Source: Cytophagales bacterium (GTDB lineage: Bacteria; Bacteroidota; Bacteroidia; Cytophagales; 172606-1). From it: a DNA stretch of 64,000 bases. The stretch covers positions 225,297-289,296 of the forward strand of contig JAUJMU010000001.1 in the NCBI GenBank assembly GCA_030446715.1, in the 5' to 3' direction. The notes below the pieces were generated by a model. That model ran no database searches, was not told where the DNA came from, and was given only the letters and a program-made list of their open reading frames with translations. Positions 52,469 through 60,573 of this stretch are shown piece by piece (within the stretch, counting starts at the first letter, position 1; every line of letters begins with the position of its first letter). The translations under genes and the position numbers were made by a program.

Positions 52469-53024
52469 CCAGCGGCCGGCGTTTCTGCTCTTTCAGCTCT
52501 TTGAAATGGGATGGCGTCAGGCCGGTCACCTTGCGGAACTGACCTGACAGGTGCTGCACGCTGCTGTAGCCCAGCTGGCCGGCAATCTGGCTGAGGGTGA
52601 GTTCGTCGTACACCAGCAATTCTTTCACCCGTTCGATGCGCTGAAGAATGATGTATTTTTCGATGGTGATGCCCTCGGCCGCCGAGAAGGAGGCGCTGAG
52701 CCACGCGTAATCCATGCCCAGCTTTTCGGCAATCAGATGCGAAAAGTTCAGGTGCGTCTGCCCGCCGTAATGCACCAGCTCCACTACCCTATCCTTGATT
52801 TTCTGAATTATCCACTCTCTGCGGTCGTCGACCAACCCGAACCCGTGAGCCGCCAGTGCCGCCCGGATGGGTTCTTTGTCGAGACTATCTACCGCTTCCT
52901 CTAAGGTTGCCTCGCCCAGCGTCACCTGCCCGGGATGCAGTCCCAGCGACTGCAGCTGAGCAGTTACCACCCGGATGCAGCGGGGGCAAACCATGTTTTT
53001 GATATGAAGCGTGTGGTTTTCCAA
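52458..53024 (-). CDS. HMA-AraC fusion regulator, copy 1
   Basis: From the likely TTG start at 53024 (MENHTLHIKNMVCPRC) the protein is 188 residues. It has an HMA-like domain with MVCPRC and then the same AraC part: IQKIKDRVVELVHY, YIILQRIERVKELLVYDELT, QIAGQLGYSSVQHLSGQFRK. An open frame extends to 53117, but that would add a run unlike the HMA start. It is a paralogue of the next gene, sharing both domains. No ATG lies at the HMA boundary. Confidence 0.72.
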   Translation of the reverse strand: MENHTLHIKNMVCPRCIRVVTAQLQSLGLHPGQVTLGEATLEEAVDSLDKEPIRAALAAHGFGLVDDRREWIIQKIKDRVVELVHYGGQTHLNFSHLIAEKLGMDYAWLSASFSAAEGITIEKYIILQRIERVKELLVYDELTLSQIAGQLGYSSVQHLSGQFRKVTGLTPSHFKELKEQKRRPLDEI

Positions 53025-53049
53025 AGGGTCGGGAAAATTAACTGAAAAG

Positions 53050-53818
53050 TCAGGCGGCGGTACGCATTCTTTTGCGCATCCGCCGGATCGTGCGGGAACT
53101 GAGATAATAAAGCACAAACCCCGACAAAATCGTAAACAGTCCGAAAATGGAGAAGGTTCTCAGCAGCAGGTTGCCGAAGTGGTCGCGGGAAGAATAATCC
53201 ATCGTGTGCAGCATCCACAGAAAGTCAAACACCCGCCACTTCTCGTTCCGGAACTTCTGCACGGTGCCCAGTTCGGCGGCTACGTAAACGGGGGTGCGGC
53301 TGGGGTGCCTGAACCGGACGGCATATGCCGGCAGCGGATTTTGCCGGTACCCGTGGTGGGCTTCGGTTGTCGTGAGGTACTCGGCCGCTGTCCACTTCAG
53401 GTGTGCCTTTGAACCGGTTGAGGGCAAGCCCAATGGCCTCCTGACGGGTCAGCGGCCCGCGCATCTTGCCCGTAGCGGCCATTGCCAGCTGCACTTTGCG
53501 GGCATCCTTTGCGCCGGTCTGCGCCTGATACACCACCTGGTATACCGGCTCACCAAACAGATCAATCAGCTGCATTGATACCAGTGACAGGGACGGATGC
53601 ATTTCCTGCAGGCTATCGAGCACCACTCCCGGCGACACCAACGCCTGCCCGACCCTGATCAGAGGTGCCGGTAGCCGCTGATGGTCACCGTGAATCTCAT
53701 CCATGTCGCTCCAGCTGAAACAGAGGCCTCCGGCCGTCCACAGCAGAAACTGGATTCCCGGCACCAGCCCCAGATACCAGTGGACCCGGCGCATACGTAT
53801 ATGCATATTATGATTCAT
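53050..53818 (-). pseudogene. PepSY-type membrane protein, one frame break
   Basis: From ATG 53818 (MNHNMHIRMRRVHWYLGLVP) the first frame gives a membrane helix (YLGLVPGIQFLLWTAGGLCF) and a periplasmic PepSY-like part (ALVSPGVVLDSLQEMHPSLS, LTRQEAIGLALNRF). The second frame gives GTVQKFRNEKWRVFDFLWML, HTMDYSSRDHFGNLLL and a final helix FSIFGLFTILSGFVLYYLSS. The break is near 53392-53393. It resembles PepSY-TM proteins that often sit by metal genes. It could be a metal reductase partner. Confidence 0.7.
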
Positions 53819-53829
53819 TGCTCTGAAAA

Positions 53830-54054
53830 TTATTGTGCCTGTGAACCTGGCTGGCAGCAGTTGCCCGACTGCACCGAAGGGCATTTGGCGGTTCCGTACG
53901 AACAGAATACGCAGCAATGGCCCTCCTGCGGACGCAGGATGGTGCGGCAGCCTTCACATTCGTAAAAATACTGACAGGAGTCTTCCGGCATGATTTCTTC
54001 TTTCCGGTAACCGCACTGCGGGCAACTGAGCACTGAAACCAGCATTTCTTTCAT
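53830..54054 (-). CDS. GDCCVxC-type Cys-rich small protein
   Basis: The 74-residue protein has 11 cysteines in the pattern SCPQCGYRKEEIMPEDSCQY, YECEGCRTILRP, then GHCCVFCSYGTAKCP. It matches the GDCCVxC family, often beside metal-resistance genes and sometimes a selenoprotein; here the site is GHCC, with His in place of Asp and no UGA. It opens the copper module. Confidence 0.75.
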   Translation of the reverse strand: MKEMLVSVLSCPQCGYRKEEIMPEDSCQYFYECEGCRTILRPQEGHCCVFCSYGTAKCPSVQSGNCCQPGSQAQ

Positions 54055-54227
54055 TGAAAACGATGTTGCAAAAGGTAAAATATAAAGATAAGCCGCCAGT
54101 CTGAATTACGTGCCTTCACCTCGCCGCCGGCCGGATAAAAACTACCGGTGGGTTTGCCGGATAGTTGGGGAGCACCCGTTATTCCTTTAAATTGCCGTAT
54201 CCACTTCACCCCCGTTATCCAAGTCAA

Positions 54228-55454
54228 GTGCCGTCTTTTAATCTCCCGTTATTCATTGCGCAACGCATCCGTCGTACCCAGGGGCAGTCATTTTCGGCTA
54301 CCGTGGCCCGCATCGGAGTGGCCGGTATTGCAATGGGGCTGGCTGTGATGATTATTTCCTTTGCCATTCTGGGTGGGTTCAAAGACCGGATTTACCAGAA
54401 GATATTCAGTTTTGGCGCCCATCTGCAGGTATCTTATTTTGAAGTAAATGATACGTTTCAGGAAAAGCCGGTTTCTACGGAAAGCAAACTGTACCGGCAG
54501 TATAAACGCATCCCCGAAATTGCCCACATTCAGAGTTTCAGCCTGAAGGCGGCCCTGCTCAAAACCGAGAATGAGGTGCAGGGAGTGGTGCTCAAGGGAA
54601 TCGGCAGGGATTTCAACCAGGCGGCTTTTCTGCCCAACATGAAGGAGGGAAAGCTGGTAACGCCCGGCGACACTTCGTACTCCCTTGACATGGTGATCAG
54701 CCGCAAGCTGGCCAACCAGCTGAACCTGAAGCTGAACGACGATGTATTTCTGTACTTCGTGCAGACGCCGCCCCGGGTGCGGAAGCTGACAATATCCGGC
54801 ATTTACGAAACCGGCATGGAGGAGTTCGACGAAAGCATTGCCCTTTGCGACATTGCCCTGCTGCAGCGGCTCAACAATTGGGGCAATAATGAGGTTGGCG
54901 GCTTTGAGATTTTTCTGAAAGATTTTAATCAGATCGAAGAGGCTGCGGGCAAAGTCTTCAACCTGATGGATTTTTACATGAAGGTAGTGCCCGTAACGGA
55001 GCAGTACCTCCAGATTTTTGACTGGCTTTCTCTTCTGAACAACAATGTGGCCATCTTTCTGGCACTCATTCTGTTTGTGGCCTGCTTCAATATGGTGGCG
55101 ATTGTGCTCATCCTGATCATGGAACGTACCCAGATGATCGGCCTGCTGAAGGCTTTGGGCAGCCAGGACGGGCAGGTGCGGCGTATCTTCCTGATTAGTG
55201 GAATCCGGCTGGTGGGCGAAGGCCTCCTGTGGGGCAACATCGCCGGTATCGGCTTCTGTGCCTTGCAATACTTTTTTCATCTGATTCCGCTTGACGCCGA
55301 AGCGTACTACATGGATACCGTACCCATTGAATGGAATTTTCCGCTGATCATGGTCCTCAATGCGGTGGTATTCGTGCTGGTGACGCTGATTCTGCTCATT
55401 CCGACGGCGATTATTTCCCGCATCCAGCCGGTAAAGGCACTGCGGTTCAGTTAA
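54228..55454 (+). CDS. LolC/E-like FtsX-family ABC permease
   Basis: From GTG 54228 (MPSFNLPLFIAQRIRRTQGQ) the 408-residue protein has one N-terminal membrane helix (GVAGIAMGLAVMIISFAILG), a large periplasmic MacB-type domain, and three C-terminal helices (VAIFLALILFVACFNMVAIV, ALQYFFHLIPLD region, VFVLVTLILLIPTAIISRI). A typical FtsX segment is MERTQMIGLLKALGSQDGQV. It needs a LolD-type ATPase; none is adjacent, but the gene at 2353 is of the right type. It probably moves lipoproteins from the inner membrane. Confidence 0.82.
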   Translation: MPSFNLPLFIAQRIRRTQGQSFSATVARIGVAGIAMGLAVMIISFAILGGFKDRIYQKIFSFGAHLQVSYFEVNDTFQEKPVSTESKLYRQYKRIPEIAHIQSFSLKAALLKTENEVQGVVLKGIGRDFNQAAFLPNMKEGKLVTPGDTSYSLDMVISRKLANQLNLKLNDDVFLYFVQTPPRVRKLTISGIYETGMEEFDESIALCDIALLQRLNNWGNNEVGGFEIFLKDFNQIEEAAGKVFNLMDFYMKVVPVTEQYLQIFDWLSLLNNNVAIFLALILFVACFNMVAIVLILIMERTQMIGLLKALGSQDGQVRRIFLISGIRLVGEGLLWGNIAGIGFCALQYFFHLIPLDAEAYYMDTVPIEWNFPLIMVLNAVVFVLVTLILLIPTAIISRIQPVKALRFS

Positions 55455-55748
55455 TGGTGATGACAGGAGATTTGAGACGTGAAACAAGAGACCACTGACC
55501 ATAGCCGGAGGCTCAGAAGGGTTAACTTTTCTTAATTTCTGGTCAGTTTTTAACAGCTGGCTACCCCAATGGTCAACACAACCCTTTACGACTTCTCATG
55601 AGCTTTTAACGGGCAAAAAGGAGGAACGGTAATATTCAGAGAGGAAGCCGGTGATATCCGCCAGATCAGAAAGAATGAATTTAATCAGAATCAGAGCGGG
55701 TGTTAAATGAAGACAGTTGCTCCCGGTACAAACCTTGCCCCTCGTCAC
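55455..55748. other. Gene-free gap between lolC/E-like and DPM genes
   Basis: This stretch contains word-type spacer elements (GGAGATTTGAGACGTGAAAC, GAGACCACTGACCATAG) that resemble those after xylB. No gene is seen. Confidence 0.4.
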
Positions 55749-56486
55749 TTACCGCCCTGCAGCGTAGTGCCGGAAGTAGCTGTTGATTTTCATGTAAATC
55801 ACGCCGAACACGGCCTCCCGGAAGATGTTGATGCTCATCTTGGAGTTACCCCTTGCGCGGTCCGTAAATACGATCGGCACTTCCCTGATCCGGAAACCAA
55901 ATTTCCAGGCCGAAAACTTCATTTCTATCTGAAAGGCGTAGCCTACAAACCGGATGCGGTCCAGATCAATGGTTTCCAGCACTTTGCGGCGGTAACACTT
56001 GAAGCCCGCGGTGGCATCGCGTACGGGCATACCGGTGATGAATTGTACGTATCGTCCGGCGAAATACGACATCAGCACCCGGCTGATGGGCCAGTTGATT
56101 ACATTCACGCCGTTGATGTAGCGGGAGCCGATTGCCAGATCATACCCCTCATCGTGGCAGGCGTGGTACAGTTTCAGCAGGTCCCGGGGATTGTGCGAAA
56201 GGTCAGCGTCCATTTCGTACACGTAGCTGTATCCTCTCCCCATTGCGTACTTGAAGCCGAAGATGTAAGCCGTGCCGAGGCCAAGCTTTCCCGGACGCTG
56301 GTGCAGGTGCAGCCGCTCCGGGTAACGCTCCTGTAATTCCTTTACTTTACCGGCAGTGCCGTCCGGTGAGCCATCATCCACGATCAGGATATGAAAAGGC
56401 AGCGGCAAGGCAAAAACCTTACGGATAACCAGTTCAATATTTTCAATCTCATTGAATGTCGGAATGATTACAAGGGAGTCGTTCAC
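55749..56486 (-). CDS. Polyprenol monophosphomannose synthase-like GT2
   Basis: This 245-residue family 2 glycosyltransferase is of the DPM1 type, which moves mannose or glucose onto polyprenol phosphate. Motifs: VIIPTFNEIENIELVIRKVF, ILIVDDGSPDGT, YEMDADLSHNP (DxD), IGSRYINGV, and CYRRKVLETIDLDRIRFVGY with a basic C-terminal region. No C-terminal membrane domain is present. It is isolated from other glycan genes. Confidence 0.85.
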   Translation of the reverse strand: MNDSLVIIPTFNEIENIELVIRKVFALPLPFHILIVDDGSPDGTAGKVKELQERYPERLHLHQRPGKLGLGTAYIFGFKYAMGRGYSYVYEMDADLSHNPRDLLKLYHACHDEGYDLAIGSRYINGVNVINWPISRVLMSYFAGRYVQFITGMPVRDATAGFKCYRRKVLETIDLDRIRFVGYAFQIEMKFSAWKFGFRIREVPIVFTDRARGNSKMSINIFREAVFGVIYMKINSYFRHYAAGR

Positions 56487-56691
56487 GGATACGCAGAAAA
56501 TAAATAGCGTAAAATCACTAAAAAAAAGCGTACAATCAAAAGACAGTCTACCAAAGGGGCAATTTTGTTACAAATTGCAGTATGCCTCCATGGTTGGTAT
56601 CTTTAGGGGTCCCCGGCTCCGCCCAATGCATTGCTGAAACCATCACCCCGGTTTTCCGGTAAAAGCTGAGATGGATTACAATTCTGAGAGC

Positions 56692-57051
56692 ATGAAAAAG
56701 ACAGTGGTTTTAGGCGCGACAGAAAATCCGGACCGGTACGCTTACCGGGCGGCCCACAGCCTTACAAGGCACGGGCATCCGGTTGAGTTGGTGGGTCAGC
56801 GGGAGGGCATTGTGGCCGGTGTGCCCATTCACACGGATCAGCCTTCCCTCGAAAACGTACATACAGTGACCTTATACGTGGGCACCCGTAATCTGCCACC
56901 GCTGTACGATTACATTCTGAGCCTGAATCCGAGGCGCATCATCTTCAATCCCGGCACCGAAAATTCCGAACTGCGCCAGCGGGCGGCGGCTCAGGGCATC
57001 GAAACGGTGTACGGCTGCACCCTGGTCATGCTGGCCACTGATCAGTACTAG
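56692..57051 (+). CDS. CoA-binding protein (YccU-like)
   Basis: This 119-residue protein starts at ATG 56692 (MKKTVVLGATENPDRYAYRA). It has a Rossmann-like CoA-binding fold: VVLGATENPDRYAYRAAHSL, then PRRIIFNPGTENSELRQRA, and a final YGCTLVMLATDQY. The family binds CoA thioesters in unclear roles. It is a single gene. Confidence 0.8.
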   Translation: MKKTVVLGATENPDRYAYRAAHSLTRHGHPVELVGQREGIVAGVPIHTDQPSLENVHTVTLYVGTRNLPPLYDYILSLNPRRIIFNPGTENSELRQRAAAQGIETVYGCTLVMLATDQY

Positions 57052-57181
57052 ATCAATTGAAAATCAGGTTCAGTCCGACCCCGGTACCTTAAGAATCAGC
57101 TGATGCCAAAATTAATCCGGTATTCCGGACTTTAGCATTGTAATTAAAAAGGCCTGAGGCTCAGTGAGTTGTTTTGGCCAT

Positions 57182-57222
57182 TGAAAATTTAAAATTCACA
57201 ACTCATAATTGAGCGGCTACTT
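57182..57222. repeat. Spacer with AAAATTTAAAATTC words
   Basis: TTGAAAATTTAAAATTCACAAC and ACTCATAATTG precede GCGGCTACTTAA, echoing the gap at 28660-28700. Confidence 0.4.
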
Positions 57223-60200
57223 AATTCAGCAGGCTGGCCGGAGTCAGGTAGTTGACCGGGAGGGTCAGCGATACTTCGGCACCACCTCCGGGCTCCGAAC
57301 TTACCTTCAGGCTGCCGCTCAGTTTACGGGCCCGGCTCTGCATATTCATCAGGCCATTGCCCGCGCCTTCGCGGTCCGTTCCAAATCCCCGGCCATCGTC
57401 GGTCAGGCTGGTTTTCAGTTGACCGGAAGTGAGCTCAAACCGCAGAGACACACATTTTGCCTCCGAATGCTTGAGTACATTGCTCATCGCCTCCTTGAAC
57501 ACCAGAATCAGGTGACGGCTCTGGCCCATGGGAAGCATGGCCGTACGCAACTCATCGGTGATGCCATCCGTCAGAAAAACCACGGATGTTTTGTCAAAAA
57601 CGTCATCCCCGAAATCCTTCAGCCTGACCGCCACCTCAAAAACGCTGTCGTTGTGGGGGTTGAGTGACCAGATAAAGTCCTTGGTGCCCTGGTAAAGCTG
57701 ACTGGAGTTGTCCCGGATCTTGTTCAGCAGGTCTTCTACTTCCGCGCCGTGCCCGTTGAGCCGGGCTTTGATCAGGTCGGTCAACAGGGAAATGCGGGTC
57801 AGGCGGTTGCCAAACTCGTCGTGCAGGTCTTCAGCGGCCAGCTTGCGGACGCGTTCATTTTCGGCCAGCTTCACCCGTTCCAGCTCCATAAGCCGGGTTA
57901 CGTTGGCTTTTACCCGGTACTCGTGCAGCAGCGAAGCCACCACAGCCAACAGCACGGCTACGGCAATGTAAAACCACCACGTTTTCCAGAAAGGCGGGTG
58001 AATGGCGATCCGGATCGAGGCAATTGCATTTTCATTCCATACGCCGTCGCTGTTGGAGCCTTTCACCCGGAAAGTATAGTTGCCGGGCGGCACATTGGTA
58101 AAATTGGCGTAGTGGCGGTTTCCCGAATACACCCAGTCGTCGTTGATGCCCTCCAGCTGATAAGCATACTGGTTTTTGCGGGGATTGGTATAATCAAGGG
58201 CCACAAATTCAAAAGAAAAGAAATTCTCCCAGTACCGGAGCCGGATCTCCCCGGCCGCCGCGGTGAGGCTGTCTATGTTCAGGGGCCGCTCGAATATTTT
58301 GAAGGAAGAGAGTGCCACCCCGGGCAAATGCCCATTGCGGCGCATGGCAGCCGGCCGGAAACTGACCACGCCGCTGTTGCCGCCAAAAAACAGCTCTCCG
58401 TCGGCGCTTCGGTGGAACGCACCTTCATTGAACTCATTGCTGGGCAAACCGTCGCCGGCATCGTAGTTCTTCACCTGGCCGGTTCCGGGGTCCAGCCGCG
58501 ACAAGCCAAGGTTGGTACTCATCCAGATGAATCCCTGCGCGTCTTCAGTGGCACCATAAATAAAATTGTTCGAAAGTCCGTTCTTTTCCGTGTAGTGCAT
58601 AAATTCCGGCTCTCCGCCGGCGGAAAGAACCATTTTGTTCATGCCCTTATCCGTGCAGATCCAGAGGTTGCCCTTGCTGTCTCTCAGCATATTCCACACG
58701 GCTGAGCTGATCAGGCTCTTACGGTTATTGTATTCGTGCCGAAAATGCGTAAAGCGGCCCGTTTTGCGGTCAAAGCGGTTAAGTCCGTAGCGCGTACCCA
58801 CCCACAGATTGCCGGCCTTGTCTTCCTGAATGGAGGTTACATAATATTCATGCAGGCTGTTAGGGTCGCCTGCCTTGTGGCGGTAGCTTTCGGTGTGGCC
58901 GGTGACCGGGTCAAACTTTTTCAGGTCATACATAGTGCCCACCCAGAATACACCGTGGCTGTCTTCGTACATCACCTTTACGTTGTTCTCGCCGGACTTC
59001 TTGCGGATGCCCTCCGCAAAATGATATCGCCGGAACCTGCCTTTCTTCCGGTCGAAAAGATTCAGCCCGTCCACAGAGCCGATCCAGAGATTGCCGCGGC
59101 GGTCTTCATATACCGAACACACAAAATCATTGCTCAGGCTGCCGGAGTCGTTGGGGTGGTGTTGGTAATGCTTCACCGTAAGGTCGTTCCGGTTGATACT
59201 GAGCAGGCCCTTCACAGTGCCGATCCAAAGCAGGTTATGGCGGTCAGTGCCGATGGCAAAGGTAGAGTTGAGGCCCGACGACTTATCAAGGTTCGTCAGG
59301 CGGCTCCAGAGGGTAAAGGAGTTTTTGGTGCGGCTGTACTTATGCACTCCGGCTCCCCGGGTGCCGATCCAGACAATATCTTCGCCGGGGTCTTTGCTTT
59401 CGTACAGCGAGTAGATAAGACTGCTTCTCATGCCTTTGCCCGAAAAAGGCTCTTCCTTGTAGTGCACCATCCGGGCTACAGAAGCTTCGTCTTCAATGGT
59501 AAACCGGCAGAGGCCATTGGTCTGGGAGGCAATCCACAGATTATGCTGTCCGTCCATCAGCAGGTCCATTACCACATCATCAGTATTGGGATTGGGCTTG
59601 TGGTGCTGGCAGGCAATATCCTGTACCGTTTCTTTGCGGGGGTGAATGCGGGTAAGGCCCTTGTTGGTACCCAGCCAGAGGGTGCCGAAGGAGTCACCGG
59701 TAATGCGCCGCACCACCGGATTCGGGAGCCTGTAAACCGGGCTTTTGCTGTTCCGGGCGTTTTCAAACAATACCCGCTGTCCTTCTGCCGGCATCCGGGG
59801 GTTGATGATCCGGATCCGGTTGAGTCCGTTGCGGGTACCTACCCAGATTTCGCCGGCCCCATCCTGGTAGAGCGACAACACGGCATTATGGGTGATGGTT
59901 TGGAGATTGGCCGGGTCGGGCAGGTAGTGCCGGATCCGGTACCTGATTTTTCCGTCGGAGGTTTTGACCGGGATCAGTCGCTTCAACCCGCCCCACGTAC
60001 CAACCCAGAGGCTTCCCCAGGTATCTTCCAGAATGGTATTTACGTACTGCTCATCCCCGGTTTCTTCGCCTCCTGATTCTGCTGACACCAGCTGATTGTA
60101 GCGGATAAAACTTCCGGTTGCGGGATCGAGCCGGTTTAGTCCGTGGGCAGTACCCACCCAAAGGTTGCCGGTACGGTCTTCGCAGAGGGCAACCACTTCG

Positions 60201-60463
60201 TTGTTGGAGAGAGAGGTGCTGTCAAAAGGGTCGTGCTTGAAGTGCTGAAAGTTATAGCCGTCGTATTTGTTTAACCCGTCCACCGTTCCGAACCAGATAA
60301 AGCCTTTCTGATCCTGGCGGATGCTCATGATCTCACTTTGTGACAACCCCTCCTCCACCGACAAATGGTCGAAACTGGCCGTGTTGTACTGGGCTCCCGC
60401 AGTGCCGGCAAGGCATAGCCAAAGAGCCGGCAAGAGCAGCGCAGGCAATCTGATTTTTTTCAT
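57221..60463 (-). CDS. Propeller-type sensor histidine kinase
   Basis: This protein of about 1080 residues starts near 60463 (MKKIRLPALLLPALWLCLAG signal). It has two seven-bladed-type propellers with many WVGTxxGLNR repeats (LWVGTAHGLNRLDPATG, LWIGTVKGLLSINRN, LWVGTRYGLNRFDRKTG), then a YYY domain (NPRKNQYAYQLEGINDDWVY, FTNVPPGNYTFRVKG), a membrane helix (WWFYIAVAVLLAVVASLLHE), and a HisKA_3-type kinase (AAEDLHDEFGNRLTRISLL; HATPase N-box FKEAMSNVLKHSEAK, DDGRGFG). Its response regulator is not adjacent. It probably senses a glycan or similar signal. Confidence 0.9.
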   Translation of the reverse strand: MKKIRLPALLLPALWLCLAGTAGAQYNTASFDHLSVEEGLSQSEIMSIRQDQKGFIWFGTVDGLNKYDGYNFQHFKHDPFDSTSLSNNEVVALCEDRTGNLWVGTAHGLNRLDPATGSFIRYNQLVSAESGGEETGDEQYVNTILEDTWGSLWVGTWGGLKRLIPVKTSDGKIRYRIRHYLPDPANLQTITHNAVLSLYQDGAGEIWVGTRNGLNRIRIINPRMPAEGQRVLFENARNSKSPVYRLPNPVVRRITGDSFGTLWLGTNKGLTRIHPRKETVQDIACQHHKPNPNTDDVVMDLLMDGQHNLWIASQTNGLCRFTIEDEASVARMVHYKEEPFSGKGMRSSLIYSLYESKDPGEDIVWIGTRGAGVHKYSRTKNSFTLWSRLTNLDKSSGLNSTFAIGTDRHNLLWIGTVKGLLSINRNDLTVKHYQHHPNDSGSLSNDFVCSVYEDRRGNLWIGSVDGLNLFDRKKGRFRRYHFAEGIRKKSGENNVKVMYEDSHGVFWVGTMYDLKKFDPVTGHTESYRHKAGDPNSLHEYYVTSIQEDKAGNLWVGTRYGLNRFDRKTGRFTHFRHEYNNRKSLISSAVWNMLRDSKGNLWICTDKGMNKMVLSAGGEPEFMHYTEKNGLSNNFIYGATEDAQGFIWMSTNLGLSRLDPGTGQVKNYDAGDGLPSNEFNEGAFHRSADGELFFGGNSGVVSFRPAAMRRNGHLPGVALSSFKIFERPLNIDSLTAAAGEIRLRYWENFFSFEFVALDYTNPRKNQYAYQLEGINDDWVYSGNRHYANFTNVPPGNYTFRVKGSNSDGVWNENAIASIRIAIHPPFWKTWWFYIAVAVLLAVVASLLHEYRVKANVTRLMELERVKLAENERVRKLAAEDLHDEFGNRLTRISLLTDLIKARLNGHGAEVEDLLNKIRDNSSQLYQGTKDFIWSLNPHNDSVFEVAVRLKDFGDDVFDKTSVVFLTDGITDELRTAMLPMGQSRHLILVFKEAMSNVLKHSEAKCVSLRFELTSGQLKTSLTDDGRGFGTDREGAGNGLMNMQSRARKLSGSLKVSSEPGGGAEVSLTLPVNYLTPASLLN

Positions 60464-60573
60464 AATCATCTCTTCTTCACACCCTCTGGCGGCTGAGTGG
60501 CAGGGGAGTGAATAAAAATAAGCATTTTTCCGGCAATCGGACGCGGGTAATTCAAAGCTGAACTGATACTGTA

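Noticed and set aside
53830-54054. Selenoprotein version of the GDCCVxC protein
   Set aside because: The site is two ordinary Cys codons (GHCC) and there is no in-frame UGA.
58736-60076. 446-codon plus-strand open frame over the histidine kinase
   Set aside because: Shadow of the propeller repeats; repeated pattern comes from the real gene.
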